The notes: a model not told the origin generated them from the sequence alone. DNA of 5,435 bases from Clostridium sp. UBA2485 (GCF_002341865.1 NZ_DDOV01000084.1:10356-15790); one strand, 5' to 3'. Shown: positions 1-5,246, counted from the stretch's first letter. Made by a program: numbers and translations.

Positions 1-10
1 ATAGTCTTTA

Positions 11-50
11 TTTTTATAGAAAGTATTAATTTATAAGCTTTCTATAAAGA
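11..50. repeat. Inverted repeat, 11-bp perfect arms
   Basis: Arms 13-23 (TTTATAGAAAG) and 38-48 (CTTTCTATAAA) are exact reverse complements around a 14-nt AT-rich loop, and wobble pairs extend them to 11-50. Neither side is followed by a U-tract in the outgoing transcript, so it is a poor intrinsic terminator. It may be the end of an upstream transcription unit outside the window, or an operator-like dyad upstream of the promoter at 63-91. Confidence 0.5.
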
Positions 51-62
51 AGTATATTTAGG

Positions 63-91
63 ATGTTAAGAAAAGAAAAATGTGATATAAT
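63..91 (+). promoter_or_regulatory. Extended -10 promoter for the 403 gene leader
   Basis: The stretch 84-91 reads TGATATAAT with flanking bases, an extended -10 (TGnTATAAT) with a perfect TATAAT at 86-91. The -35 at 63-68 (ATGTTA) is weak at 17-bp spacing, which is tolerable with an extended -10. The predicted start is near 98, giving a leader of about 300 nt before the ATG at 403. Confidence 0.45.
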
Positions 92-248
92 ACTCTAAAC
101 TTTAAGCGGTATCTTTATATTTCAAAATAAAGGTAAATTTAATAAAGAAATAGAATTATAGAAAAATAAATGTAAACTTAGGGTATATGAAAGAAAGTAA
201 CTAGTTAAAGATGGAAAGTATATTTTGCGCCATATAAGGAGAAAGGTT

Positions 249-337
249 TCCATGATAGACAAGCTGTCATGGATTTCTGATGATGTAGTATGATGAAAAA
301 TAGACGAGCATACTGACTAAATATTTTTGAATATGCT
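249..337 (+). promoter_or_regulatory. Hairpin plus two mutually exclusive stems
   Basis: Stem A pairs 249-258 with 264-273 (10 bp including one G-U, loop ACAAG). Stem B pairs AGTATG at 287-292 with CATACT at 309-314. Stem C pairs AGCATA at 307-312 with TATGCT at 332-337. B and C share 309-312 and cannot coexist. No U-tract follows stem C, so if this switches anything it is more likely translation or RNA stability than intrinsic termination. The pairing is directly visible; the regulatory role is inferred. Confidence 0.35.
252..293 (+). CDS. Possible 13-codon leader peptide
   Basis: The ORF reads MIDKLSWISDDVV and stops at TGA. Its ATG follows AAGGAG at 236-241 with a 10-nt spacer, a credible ribosome binding site and much better than expected for a random short ORF. 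Its codons run through the 249-273 hairpin and end inside the 5' arm of the next one (287-292), so translation would disturb both. GGAGA at 238-242 can also pair with TTTCC at 247-251, which would hide the binding site. There is one Trp codon but no run of a single amino acid, so a classical amino-acid attenuator is not obvious. It could be a real leader peptide or the remnant of a decayed gene. Function unknown. Confidence 0.25.
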   Translation: MIDKLSWISDDVV

Positions 338-402
338 TTAAGTGAAATTATTTATTTAAAGATGCCTAAATTGATATTATAGAGCTAGAGGGGGAGAATT
401 AA

Positions 403-900
403 ATGAGAATAGTATTATTTATGATAGTTCTTTTATTATTATATACTCTTTTTTATAATGTTTTAGGTCCAAGTATCACTTTTTTAATTATGTCAGTTAT
501 ATTTCTTATTATAGGAATATTATTTTCTTTTAAGAAAGAATTTTATGATAAGTATATTAAATTTGTAAGTCCTAAGTTTTATGATAATTTTAATTTAAAA
601 GATAAAAAATTTAAAGAAAGAAATAGAAAAACTAATATTGCGTGCTTATATTTACTATCAGTAGCCACATTGATGAATTCAAGGCTTTGTTCTGCAATTA
701 GCCCAGAATTTACAATGAATTTTGATTTTAAAAATATTTTGATTACAGCTATTTTTGCATTTATAATATATTTCCTTAGTTCCTATATATTTAAAAAGAG
801 TAAAAACAATGCTCAATATGTAATATTTTCTGTATTATTAGGCATTATTGCTGCAATAATCATAGGGATGTTGATATTTAGAAATATAGAGATATTTTAA
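403..900 (+). CDS. Small multi-pass membrane protein, function unknown
   Basis: I do not recognise this 165-residue protein. Hydrophobic stretches suggest four or five membrane segments: about residues 3-20, 23-42, 79-98 (weakest; it contains Cys81 and Cys96), 111-130 and 138-160. Between the second and third is a hydrophilic, Lys-rich loop (about 44-77) that is probably cytoplasmic by the positive-inside rule. The N-terminus is itself a membrane segment, with no cleavable signal peptide or lipobox. I see no catalytic motif, transporter signature or recognisable domain. The ATG is chosen because AGGGGGAG at 389-396 sits 6 nt upstream. It follows a long structured leader that may control it. 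The next gene starts 48 nt after its stop with no clear terminator between, so the two may be co-transcribed. It is certainly coding, but any function would be a guess. Confidence 0.85.
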   Translation: MRIVLFMIVLLLLYTLFYNVLGPSITFLIMSVIFLIIGILFSFKKEFYDKYIKFVSPKFYDNFNLKDKKFKERNRKTNIACLYLLSVATLMNSRLCSAISPEFTMNFDFKNILITAIFAFIIYFLSSYIFKKSKNNAQYVIFSVLLGIIAAIIIGMLIFRNIEIF

Positions 901-934
901 AATAAAGGTTAAAACGTAATAAATATATAAATAT

Positions 935-942
935 AGGAGGAG
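935..942 (+). promoter_or_regulatory. Strong RBS that sets a TTG start
   Basis: AGGAGGAG lies 6-8 nt before TTG at 949. No in-frame ATG occurs until codon 52, which would delete most of the conserved domain, so the TTG is the supported start. Confidence 0.85.
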
Positions 943-948
943 ATTATA

Positions 949-1203
949 TTGGATAAATTATCTAAATTGCCTAATATAGGCAAAAATTTAGAACAAAAAT
1001 TAATTGATGCAGGAGTTAAAAATGCTGATGAGTTAAAAGCTATAGGAAGTAAAGAAGCATTTATTAAAATAAAAAATATTGATGATACATCTTGTTATAA
1101 TATGTTATGTGCATTAGAAGGAGCTGTAAAGGGCGTAAGATGGCATGATCTACCACAAGATATAAAGCAGGATTTAAAGCTCTTTTTTCAATCACTTAAA
1201 TAG
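949..1203 (+). CDS. TfoX/Sxy C-terminal domain protein
   Basis: This 84-residue protein consists of the TfoX C-terminal domain alone, a helix-hairpin-helix-like fold. Visible features are LPNIGKNLEQKL at 7-18, the following AGVKNADELKAIGSKEAF segment at 21-38, and the ALEGAVKGVRWHDLP block at 55-69, all in the family's usual order. Full-length TfoX/Sxy in Gammaproteobacteria has an additional N-terminal domain and helps CRP-S promoters switch on competence genes. Stand-alone C-terminal versions are common in Bacillota, and their role there is not established, so a competence function should not be assumed. Helix-hairpin-helix character suggests nucleic-acid or protein contact. Translation starts at TTG behind a near-consensus AGGAGG. 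It lies 48 nt after the membrane protein gene and 151 nt before the GNAT gene, with no terminator obvious on either side. Confidence 0.85.
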   Translation: MDKLSKLPNIGKNLEQKLIDAGVKNADELKAIGSKEAFIKIKNIDDTSCYNMLCALEGAVKGVRWHDLPQDIKQDLKLFFQSLK

Positions 1204-1220
1204 ATAATTGATTAAATAAA

Positions 1221-1330
1221 TTTAGATATCTTTAAAAAATAATAGGTTAGCATGTTAGTTTAGTTATATCATATTTGGCTGTTGAAACCATTTATAAACT
1301 ATGGTGGAACTTGATTAAGGTGTATCTAAG
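1221..1330 (+). ncRNA. Long-stem structured RNA element before the GNAT gene
   Basis: The bases 1221-1235 pair with 1315-1330: about 15 bp with a single bulged U at 1321 and a few G-U pairs, enclosing about 79 nt. Its core, TTAGATA (1222-1228) with TATCTAA (1323-1329), is exact. Inside, ACCAT (1287-1291) pairs with ATGGT (1301-1305), extended by GTT (1281-1283) with AAC (1308-1310) across a small internal loop. A possible second arm lies at 1248-1281 but is weak. The element ends 10 nt before the GNAT ribosome binding site (AAGGGGG, 1341-1347), where a cis-regulator would sit. No U-tract follows, so it is not a simple terminator. I could not match it to a known riboswitch class. Confidence 0.4.
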
Positions 1331-1354
1331 AAATTAAATAAAGGGGGAAAACTA

Positions 1355-1888
1355 ATGTATATTGGTGAAAAAGTTAAATTAAGAGAGTATAGAAAAGAAG
1401 ATATAAAAAATGCACAGGAGTATATGAATGATAGAGAGATTAGAGGTTTGTTAGCTCCTAACATACCATATCCATATACTTATGAAGATGAATTAAAATG
1501 GTTTGAAGGTTTGTCAGCAAATAAAGATCTATATAACTTTGCTATAGAAACTTTAAATGATAAAAAATATATTGGCGGTTGCGGTATAAATAATATTGAT
1601 TGGAAGAATAGTGTAGCTACAGTTGGAATATTTATAGGAGATAAAAGTTACTTAGGTAAAGGCTATGGAACAGATGCCATGAAAGTTCTTATAAATTTTA
1701 TATTTGAGGAAATGAATATAAATAAGATAAAGTTAAATGTATATTCCTTCAATGAGAGAGCAGTAAAAAGCTATGAAAAATGTGGATTTAAAAAAGAGGG
1801 ATTACTTAGAAAAGAGATATTCAGACATGGCAAATATCATGATGAAGTTGTTATGGGAATTTTAAGAGAGGAGTATTATGGAGAATAA
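1355..1888 (+). CDS. GNAT N-acetyltransferase, RimJ/RimL type
   Basis: This 177-residue protein spans one complete GNAT domain. It would move an acetyl group from acetyl-CoA to an amine on a protein N-terminus, polyamine, antibiotic or other small molecule. The opening VKLREYRKEDI at 7-17 is the usual first strand and helix of the RimJ/RimL group (COG1670-like). Strand 4 and the acetyl-CoA pyrophosphate-binding loop are at 88-106, with GKGYG at 101-105 as the QxxGxG/A-type motif. Motif B follows as NERAVKSYEKCGF at 133-145, then the GLLRKEIFRHGKYHDEVVMGIL tail at 149-170, typical of the family and also seen in SpeG-like enzymes. The substrate cannot be read from the sequence, and I do not call it SpeG or RimL. 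Its ATG follows AAGGGGG at 1341-1347 with a 7-nt spacer. A structured RNA element just upstream may control it, and the terminator at 1934-1965 closes the unit. Confidence 0.9.
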   Translation: MYIGEKVKLREYRKEDIKNAQEYMNDREIRGLLAPNIPYPYTYEDELKWFEGLSANKDLYNFAIETLNDKKYIGGCGINNIDWKNSVATVGIFIGDKSYLGKGYGTDAMKVLINFIFEEMNINKIKLNVYSFNERAVKSYEKCGFKKEGLLRKEIFRHGKYHDEVVMGILREEYYGE

Positions 1889-1933
1889 AACTTTAAAATT
1901 AGATAAGAAATTTTAATATTAGCATTATATTAA

Positions 1934-1965
1934 GAAAGAACCCTTGTATAAACAAAGGTTCTTTT
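1934..1965. terminator. Shared terminator between convergent genes
   Basis: The outer stem pairs 1934-1942 with 1957-1965 (AAAGAACC with GGTTCTTT at its core). After one C-A mismatch (1943/1956), TTGT pairs with ACAA around the loop ATAA. The plus-strand side runs into TTTT, and the minus-strand side is followed by a U-rich stretch (TCTTAATAT). The mismatch becomes a G-U pair in the minus-strand RNA, so the hairpin is slightly better there. It lies 45 nt after the GNAT stop and 21 nt beyond the stop of the minus-strand gene, and probably serves both. Confidence 0.75.
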
Positions 1966-1985
1966 GTGAGTTTACAAAAAAAATA

Positions 1986-2237
1986 TTAATCATATGAATC
2001 AAAATCAGCTTCATCGTAAGTAATATCATCACTGTCATTAAAACACATATATATGCTTGAATCCATATCTACTGCACATTGTGGGCAAGCAACTATGAAT
2101 TTCCCAAAGAAACCATCAATTTTACATAAATCTTCTGATGGACAGAGCTTGCCACATTGCTCACATTCTTTTAAAACATCATTAGTATATCTGTCACCTT
2201 CCCAATCATCATCAAATAATTTATCTAAAGATTCCAT
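1986..2237 (-). CDS. Acidic cysteine-rich protein, probable zinc ribbon
   Basis: This 83-residue protein has two CxxC pairs: Cys25/Cys28 (CEQC, followed by G) and Cys51/Cys54 (CPQC, preceded by FIVA). They are 22 residues apart, the usual layout of a four-cysteine zinc ribbon or rubredoxin-like metal site. Extra cysteines occur at 32, 38 and 65. It is strongly acidic, with about 23 Asp/Glu against 6 Lys/Arg. The acids cluster in the N-terminal stretch (residues 9-15) and the tail (68-83), so direct DNA binding is unlikely and a protein-interaction role is more plausible. There is no signal peptide or membrane segment. The ATG follows AAGGAGG (plus coordinates 2244-2250) with a 6-nt spacer. 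A promoter with a Fur-family-like box lies about 230 nt upstream, which would fit metal or redox control. I recognise the fold type but no named family. Confidence 0.8.
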   Translation of the reverse strand: MESLDKLFDDDWEGDRYTNDVLKECEQCGKLCPSEDLCKIDGFFGKFIVACPQCAVDMDSSIYMCFNDSDDITYDEADFDSYD

Positions 2238-2466
2238 GTTAGTCCTCCTTTATTCAACTTAATAGTTATATATTATCTATCTAGAGATATAAACATTACA
2301 TTGAAATGTCGATAAATAAATATTTTTATCTTAAATTATGTACAGATATTTTATTCTTTATTCTTACCATTAAAATTTAAAAGATCTTTGATTATATATT
2401 CATAAAGCTACTTTAAATACAATATAACTAAATATTCTGAAAAGTTCAAGCGTTTAAGTTTGAAGG

Positions 2467-2495
2467 ATTATATAAGTTCATAATCATTATGTCAT
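2467..2495 (-). promoter_or_regulatory. Promoter of the cysteine-rich gene
   Basis: Read on the minus strand, ATGACA (2495-2490, five of six to TTGACA) is followed by a 17-bp spacer and a perfect TATAAT (2472-2467). The predicted start is near 2460, giving a leader of about 220 nt to the ATG at 2237. No better-placed promoter is seen closer to the gene; TCGACA at 2312-2307 has only a weak -10. Confidence 0.6.
2478..2492. promoter_or_regulatory. Fur/PerR/Zur-like operator over the promoter
   Basis: TCATAATCATTATGT is a 7-1-7 dyad centred on 2485, with a perfect 13-bp core palindrome CATAATCATTATG (2479-2491). It contains the ATAATnATTAT heart of Fur-family boxes. By eye it matches 11 of 14 specified positions of each of the textbook Fur, PerR and Zur 7-1-7 consensus sequences, so it cannot say which regulator. 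It covers part of the -35 and most of the spacer of the minus-strand promoter, an expected position for a repressor. AT-richness makes chance matches more likely. Confidence 0.4.
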
Positions 2496-2539
2496 AAGAA
2501 AAATAATTATGAAGAAATTCTATTATTAAACTATAAAAT

Positions 2540-2574
2540 AAAATCACATTTAAGGTTTACTTAAATATGATTTT
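2540..2574 (-). terminator. 15-bp terminator-like hairpin
   Basis: AAAATCA (2540-2546) plus ATTTAAG (2548-2554) pair with CTTAAAT (2560-2566) plus TGATTTT (2568-2574) around a 5-nt loop. The one plus-strand mismatch (C2547/A2567) becomes a G-U pair on the minus strand, where the arm runs into TTTTATTTTATAG. It is AT-rich, so a weaker terminator than a GC stem. It could also act as a DNA dyad over the helD -35 at 2556-2561. Confidence 0.55.
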
Positions 2575-2584
2575 TACATATAAT
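2556..2584 (+). promoter_or_regulatory. Candidate helD promoter
   Basis: TTTACT (2556-2561, four of six to TTGACA), a 17-bp spacer and a perfect TATAAT (2579-2584) predict a start at about 2591, which is GGG. The leader would be about 104 nt and begin with a small GGG/CCC hairpin (2591-2605). The -35 falls in the loop and right arm of the 2540-2574 dyad. Later AT-rich stretches (TAAAAT at 2641-2646) lack a good -35. Confidence 0.5.
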
Positions 2585-2631
2585 AAAAATGGGTATAAAA
2601 ATCCCGATTATACATCTTATATTACATAATA

Positions 2632-2661
2632 ATTATATCATAAAATAAATGCTAATGTCAA
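2632..2661 (-). promoter_or_regulatory. Consensus minus-strand promoter
   Basis: Read on the minus strand: perfect TTGACA (2661-2656), 18-bp spacer, perfect TATAAT (2637-2632), preceded by TGA to make an extended -10. It is the best sigma-70/sigma-A promoter in the window, yet it points away from helD with no gene for almost 400 bases. The palindrome AATACGTATT (2660-2669) touches its -35. Confidence 0.6.
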
Positions 2662-2694
2662 TACGTATTTTAGAAAATATGGGAGAGTGAAAAA

Positions 2695-4923
2695 ATGAAT
2701 AATTTTGAATCAGACAATCATGATGAAATTCTATATCTTGAGAGTACATTAGGCTTTATAGAAAAAGAACTAGAGGAAGAAAAGGAAGAGTTAAATAGCA
2801 GATTAAGTAAAGTTATAGCTTCAGGAAAAGAGATGTGGGAACAGACATCCCATTCTTCAAATGATTTTGATAAAATTCCAGAAATGAACCAATACCTTTT
2901 TGCAGTAAATAATCAAACACAGAGTTATGAAAGTACATTGAAAAAAATAAAAAAATATGAATGTATGATAAAATCCCCTTATTTTGGACGATTTGATTTT
3001 AAGGAAGATGATTTTGATGACACAGAAAAAATATATATCGGTATCTATAATTTAATGGATGAAGAAACAAATTCAATTTTAGTATATGATTGGCGGTCTC
3101 CTATTTCTAGTATGTTTTATCAATGTGAGGTTGGTAGAGGCTCATATAACTCACCAGTTGGAATAATTTATGGTGATATCTTAATGAAAAGACAGTATAA
3201 GATTGAAAACTCAAAACTTAAATACTTTTTTGATAGCAGTATAAGAATTAATGATGAAATTTTACAACAGGTATTATGTAATAATTCATCTTCAAAGATG
3301 AAGAATATTGTTGAAACTATTCAAAAAGAGCAAGATATAATTATTAGAGATACTGAAAATCATCTTTTAATTGTGCAAGGAGTAGCGGGCAGTGGTAAAA
3401 CATCTATAGCTTTGCATAGAATCGCATTTTTACTTTATATAGGAATGGAGTCAAAAATAAATTCTAACAACGTTATAATAATTTCTCCGAATTCTATTTT
3501 TAGCAAATATATTTCTAGTGTTTTACCTGAACTAGGAGAGGAGAATGTGGAACAAATCACTTTTGATGATATTATCTATAAATTTTTAGGAAATAATTTT
3601 AAATTTGAAAGTAGAAATGATCAACTTGAGTCTCTAATTCTTCTTAATAATCTTCAAAAATCAAATGTAAAAATGCAAAGTATAAAATTTAAAGGTTCTA
3701 AAGAGTTTATAAAACTTCTTGATAGATTAATAGAATATTTTGAGCATAATTTAATTGAGTTTGAAGATGTTTATTATGACGGTAAAATTATTGAAACAAG
3801 ACAACAAATAAAGAATCAATTTCTTAATAATAAAATTGGTATGTCAATAGCAAAACGACTTAGAAGAATCGAAAATATCATATTAAATAAAATTCATCCT
3901 TTAAGAAAGATAAGGATTGAAAAAATTGAGAAAATTGTACAGAATAGTCCTAATCATGAATTTGAAATAAAATCCTTTAGTAGACTACTTTCTATAAAAG
4001 AATCAAAAGTGTTTATGAAGAATATCCATAGATTCACTAAAGTTGATTATATGAACCTATATAAAATGCTTTTTAATAAAAATGATATTCTATTAAAACT
4101 TTCTAAAGGATTAAAGCTTCCTAGAGAGATTGAAGAAATAATATTAGAAACTAAAGAAAATCTTAATAATGGACACATTTGTTATGAAGATTGTGCACCA
4201 CTTTTATATATTAAATTAAAACTAGAAGGTAATGAAGAGTTTTCTGAAATTAGGCAGGTAGTTATTGATGAAGCACAAGATTATTATCCACTTCAATATG
4301 AGGTTTTTAAGCTTTTATTTAATGTGGCAAGGTATACGGTGTTAGGAGATTTTAATCAGACACTTGAAAAATATGGAGATAAATCCCTATATAATGATAT
4401 AGAAGAAATACTACACAAGAAAAAATCAGTGAAACTTTTTTTAAATAAAAGTTATAGATCTTCTATAGAAATAAATTCTTTTTCTAAAAAAATATTAAAC
4501 ATTAAAGAGGATTTTATTTCTTTTGAAAGACATGAACATGAACCAATAGTTATATTCAAAGAAAATAAAGAATTAATTTATGAGAGTATCATAAAAGATA
4601 TTGATTACTACTATAAAGAAGGCTATGAGTCTATTGCAATCATTTGTAAAACTCAGCAAGAGTCAGAGAAAATTGAAGAAGGATTAAATAGATTAATCCA
4701 TATTAAATTATTGAATATAAAAGGTGGTGAATTTGAAAAAGGCACTTTAGTCATTCCTGCATATATGGCGAAGGGATTAGAGTTTGATGTGGTTATTATA
4801 TATAATGCTTCAAAGGATAATTATAAAAGTGAATTTGATAGAAAGCTTTTATATATAGCCTCTACAAGAGCACTACACAGGCTAGCTGTCTATTATACTG
4901 GAGAAAAATGCGACTTTATTTAA
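2695..4923 (+). CDS. helD: HelD, RNA polymerase recycling ATPase
   Basis: This 742-residue UvrD/Rep-like SF1 protein matches HelD, which uses ATP to free RNA polymerase from stalled or post-termination complexes in the cytoplasm. Residues 9-50 and 62-93 look like the paired N-terminal helices that enter the polymerase secondary channel. HelD-specific blocks follow: YDWRSPISSMFY (131-142) and KMKNIVETIQKEQDIIIR (201-218). The motor has Walker A GVAGSGKT (229-236), Walker B VIDEAQD (523-529), motif III LGDFNQ (550-555), motif IV YRSS (587-590), motif V AKGLEFD (692-698) and motif VI YIASTRAL (720-727). Residues about 290-500 are a divergent insert, as expected between the motor halves. Length is near B. 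subtilis HelD (about 770). ATG is supported by GGGAG at 2681-2685 (9-nt spacer). All key ATPase residues are present. It stands alone with its own regulatory region. HelD is much more likely than UvrD/PcrA because of the N-terminal half. Confidence 0.93.
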   Translation: MNNFESDNHDEILYLESTLGFIEKELEEEKEELNSRLSKVIASGKEMWEQTSHSSNDFDKIPEMNQYLFAVNNQTQSYESTLKKIKKYECMIKSPYFGRFDFKEDDFDDTEKIYIGIYNLMDEETNSILVYDWRSPISSMFYQCEVGRGSYNSPVGIIYGDILMKRQYKIENSKLKYFFDSSIRINDEILQQVLCNNSSSKMKNIVETIQKEQDIIIRDTENHLLIVQGVAGSGKTSIALHRIAFLLYIGMESKINSNNVIIISPNSIFSKYISSVLPELGEENVEQITFDDIIYKFLGNNFKFESRNDQLESLILLNNLQKSNVKMQSIKFKGSKEFIKLLDRLIEYFEHNLIEFEDVYYDGKIIETRQQIKNQFLNNKIGMSIAKRLRRIENIILNKIHPLRKIRIEKIEKIVQNSPNHEFEIKSFSRLLSIKESKVFMKNIHRFTKVDYMNLYKMLFNKNDILLKLSKGLKLPREIEEIILETKENLNNGHICYEDCAPLLYIKLKLEGNEEFSEIRQVVIDEAQDYYPLQYEVFKLLFNVARYTVLGDFNQTLEKYGDKSLYNDIEEILHKKKSVKLFLNKSYRSSIEINSFSKKILNIKEDFISFERHEHEPIVIFKENKELIYESIIKDIDYYYKEGYESIAIICKTQQESEKIEEGLNRLIHIKLLNIKGGEFEKGTLVIPAYMAKGLEFDVVIIYNASKDNYKSEFDRKLLYIASTRALHRLAVYYTGEKCDFI

Positions 4924-5017
4924 TATACTACACCTTGTATATAGAGATATACCAGCTCTAAATTTAATATATACGTGAAAATAATCGGTATTTTTTGATA
5001 TCATAGTTGAGCTATTG

Positions 5018-5085
5018 AATTCGCAATTTATAGTTCACAATTGTAGATATTTCTCAGCTTCTGCTGAGAAACTTAGAATTGTGAA
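5018..5085. repeat. TTCACAATT-flanked palindromic element
   Basis: An outer inverted repeat TTCACAATT (5034-5042) / AATTGTGAA (5077-5085) encloses a perfect 9-bp hairpin TTTCTCAGC (5050-5058), loop TTCT, GCTGAGAAA (5063-5071). A degenerate copy of the outer repeat, AATTCGCAATT (5018-5028), precedes it, so the left side is a tandem. No U-tract follows, so this is a repeat rather than a terminator. I recall similar elements scattered between clostridial genes, but that is memory and not a search. Confidence 0.65.
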
Positions 5086-5229
5086 TTTAATAGTTTTAGC
5101 TAAAATACTAAAGAATAGCGTTTATTCTAATATATACATTAAATTTAGGATAAGTATATCTATAGATAAACTACCTTAAAAATTAATATATAGCTAAATA
5201 TAACTATACCCTTAAGTTTTTCAATGCAA

Positions 5230-5240
5230 AATTCACAATT
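5230..5240 (+). repeat. Third copy of the AATTCACAATT repeat
   Basis: AATTCACAATT recurs here in the same orientation as the left flank of the 5018-5085 element (5034-5042 is TTCACAATT), just before the hairpin at 5247-5273. It may mark a decayed or rearranged copy of the same family. Confidence 0.5.
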
Positions 5241-5246
5241 AAGGTT

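Larger units (their letters stand above)
98..402 (+). other. Long structured 5' leader, no long gene
   Basis: From the predicted transcript start to the membrane protein ATG there are about 305 nt with no ORF longer than a few codons. A weak hairpin lies at 113-132 (CTTTAT/ATAAAG arms). A stronger set of hairpins and a mini-ORF lie at 236-337. I could not match this region to a riboswitch, T-box or other named RNA class. It ends in the strong ribosome binding site AGGGGGAG at 389-396. A second extended -10-like stretch (TGATATTAT, 372-380) could give a short alternative transcript, but I see no -35 for it. Confidence 0.35.
2533..2625 (-). ncRNA. Predicted ~90-nt small RNA antisense to the helD leader
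   Basis: A minus-strand promoter with consensus hexamers (2632-2661) predicts a start near 2625, and a terminator-like hairpin (2574-2540) with a U-rich tail ends it near 2533. The body has one small hairpin: CCC at 2603-2605 with GGG at 2591-2593, plus flanking AAT/ATT pairs. It would be complementary to the first 35 or so bases of the helD transcript predicted from the facing promoter. A 13-codon ORF (2615-2574, MYNRDFYTHFYYM) lies inside but has no ribosome binding site. Its Tyr/Phe richness is what AT-rich DNA gives by chance. If the hairpin leaks, the RNA would instead be an attenuated leader of the cysteine-rich gene. Confidence 0.45.
2238..2694. other. Divergent intergenic region, regulation-dense
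   Basis: No long gene lies in these 457 bases between the minus-strand cysteine-rich gene and helD. They hold two minus-strand promoters, one plus-strand promoter, a predicted small RNA and several dyads. The part 2251-2460 is the leader of the minus-strand gene. It contains only minor dyads (ACATT/AATGT at 2298-2309 and GATAAA/TTTATC at 2311-2330), and I see no known RNA class in it. Another inverted repeat pairs 2477-2488 with 2502-2513, with one mismatch. A 10-bp palindrome AATACGTATT lies at 2660-2669. Confidence 0.6.

Noticed and set aside
1281..1320. T-box-like GGTGGAAC before the GNAT gene
   Set aside because: Only a partial match to the T-box core. There is no Stem I specifier region, no terminator/antiterminator pair and no amino-acid-related gene downstream.
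1275..1337. Possible TTG-started leader peptide with tandem Trp codons
   Set aside because: No ribosome binding site, an unusual start, and it lies inside the paired element, which explains the sequence better.
2053..2262. Plus-strand ORF of 69 codons
   Set aside because: It lies antisense over the cysteine-rich gene and has no ribosome binding site. The minus frame has AAGGAGG, CxxC pairs and a downstream terminator.
2574..2615. Tyr/Phe-rich 13-codon ORF on the minus strand as an attenuator peptide
   Set aside because: No ribosome binding site, and TAT/TTT codons are expected in DNA this AT-rich. Kept only as a note in the small RNA entry.
5050..5071. Perfect 9-bp hairpin as the helD terminator
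   Set aside because: No U-tract follows on either strand, and the flanking TTCACAATT inverted repeat marks it as part of a repeat element.
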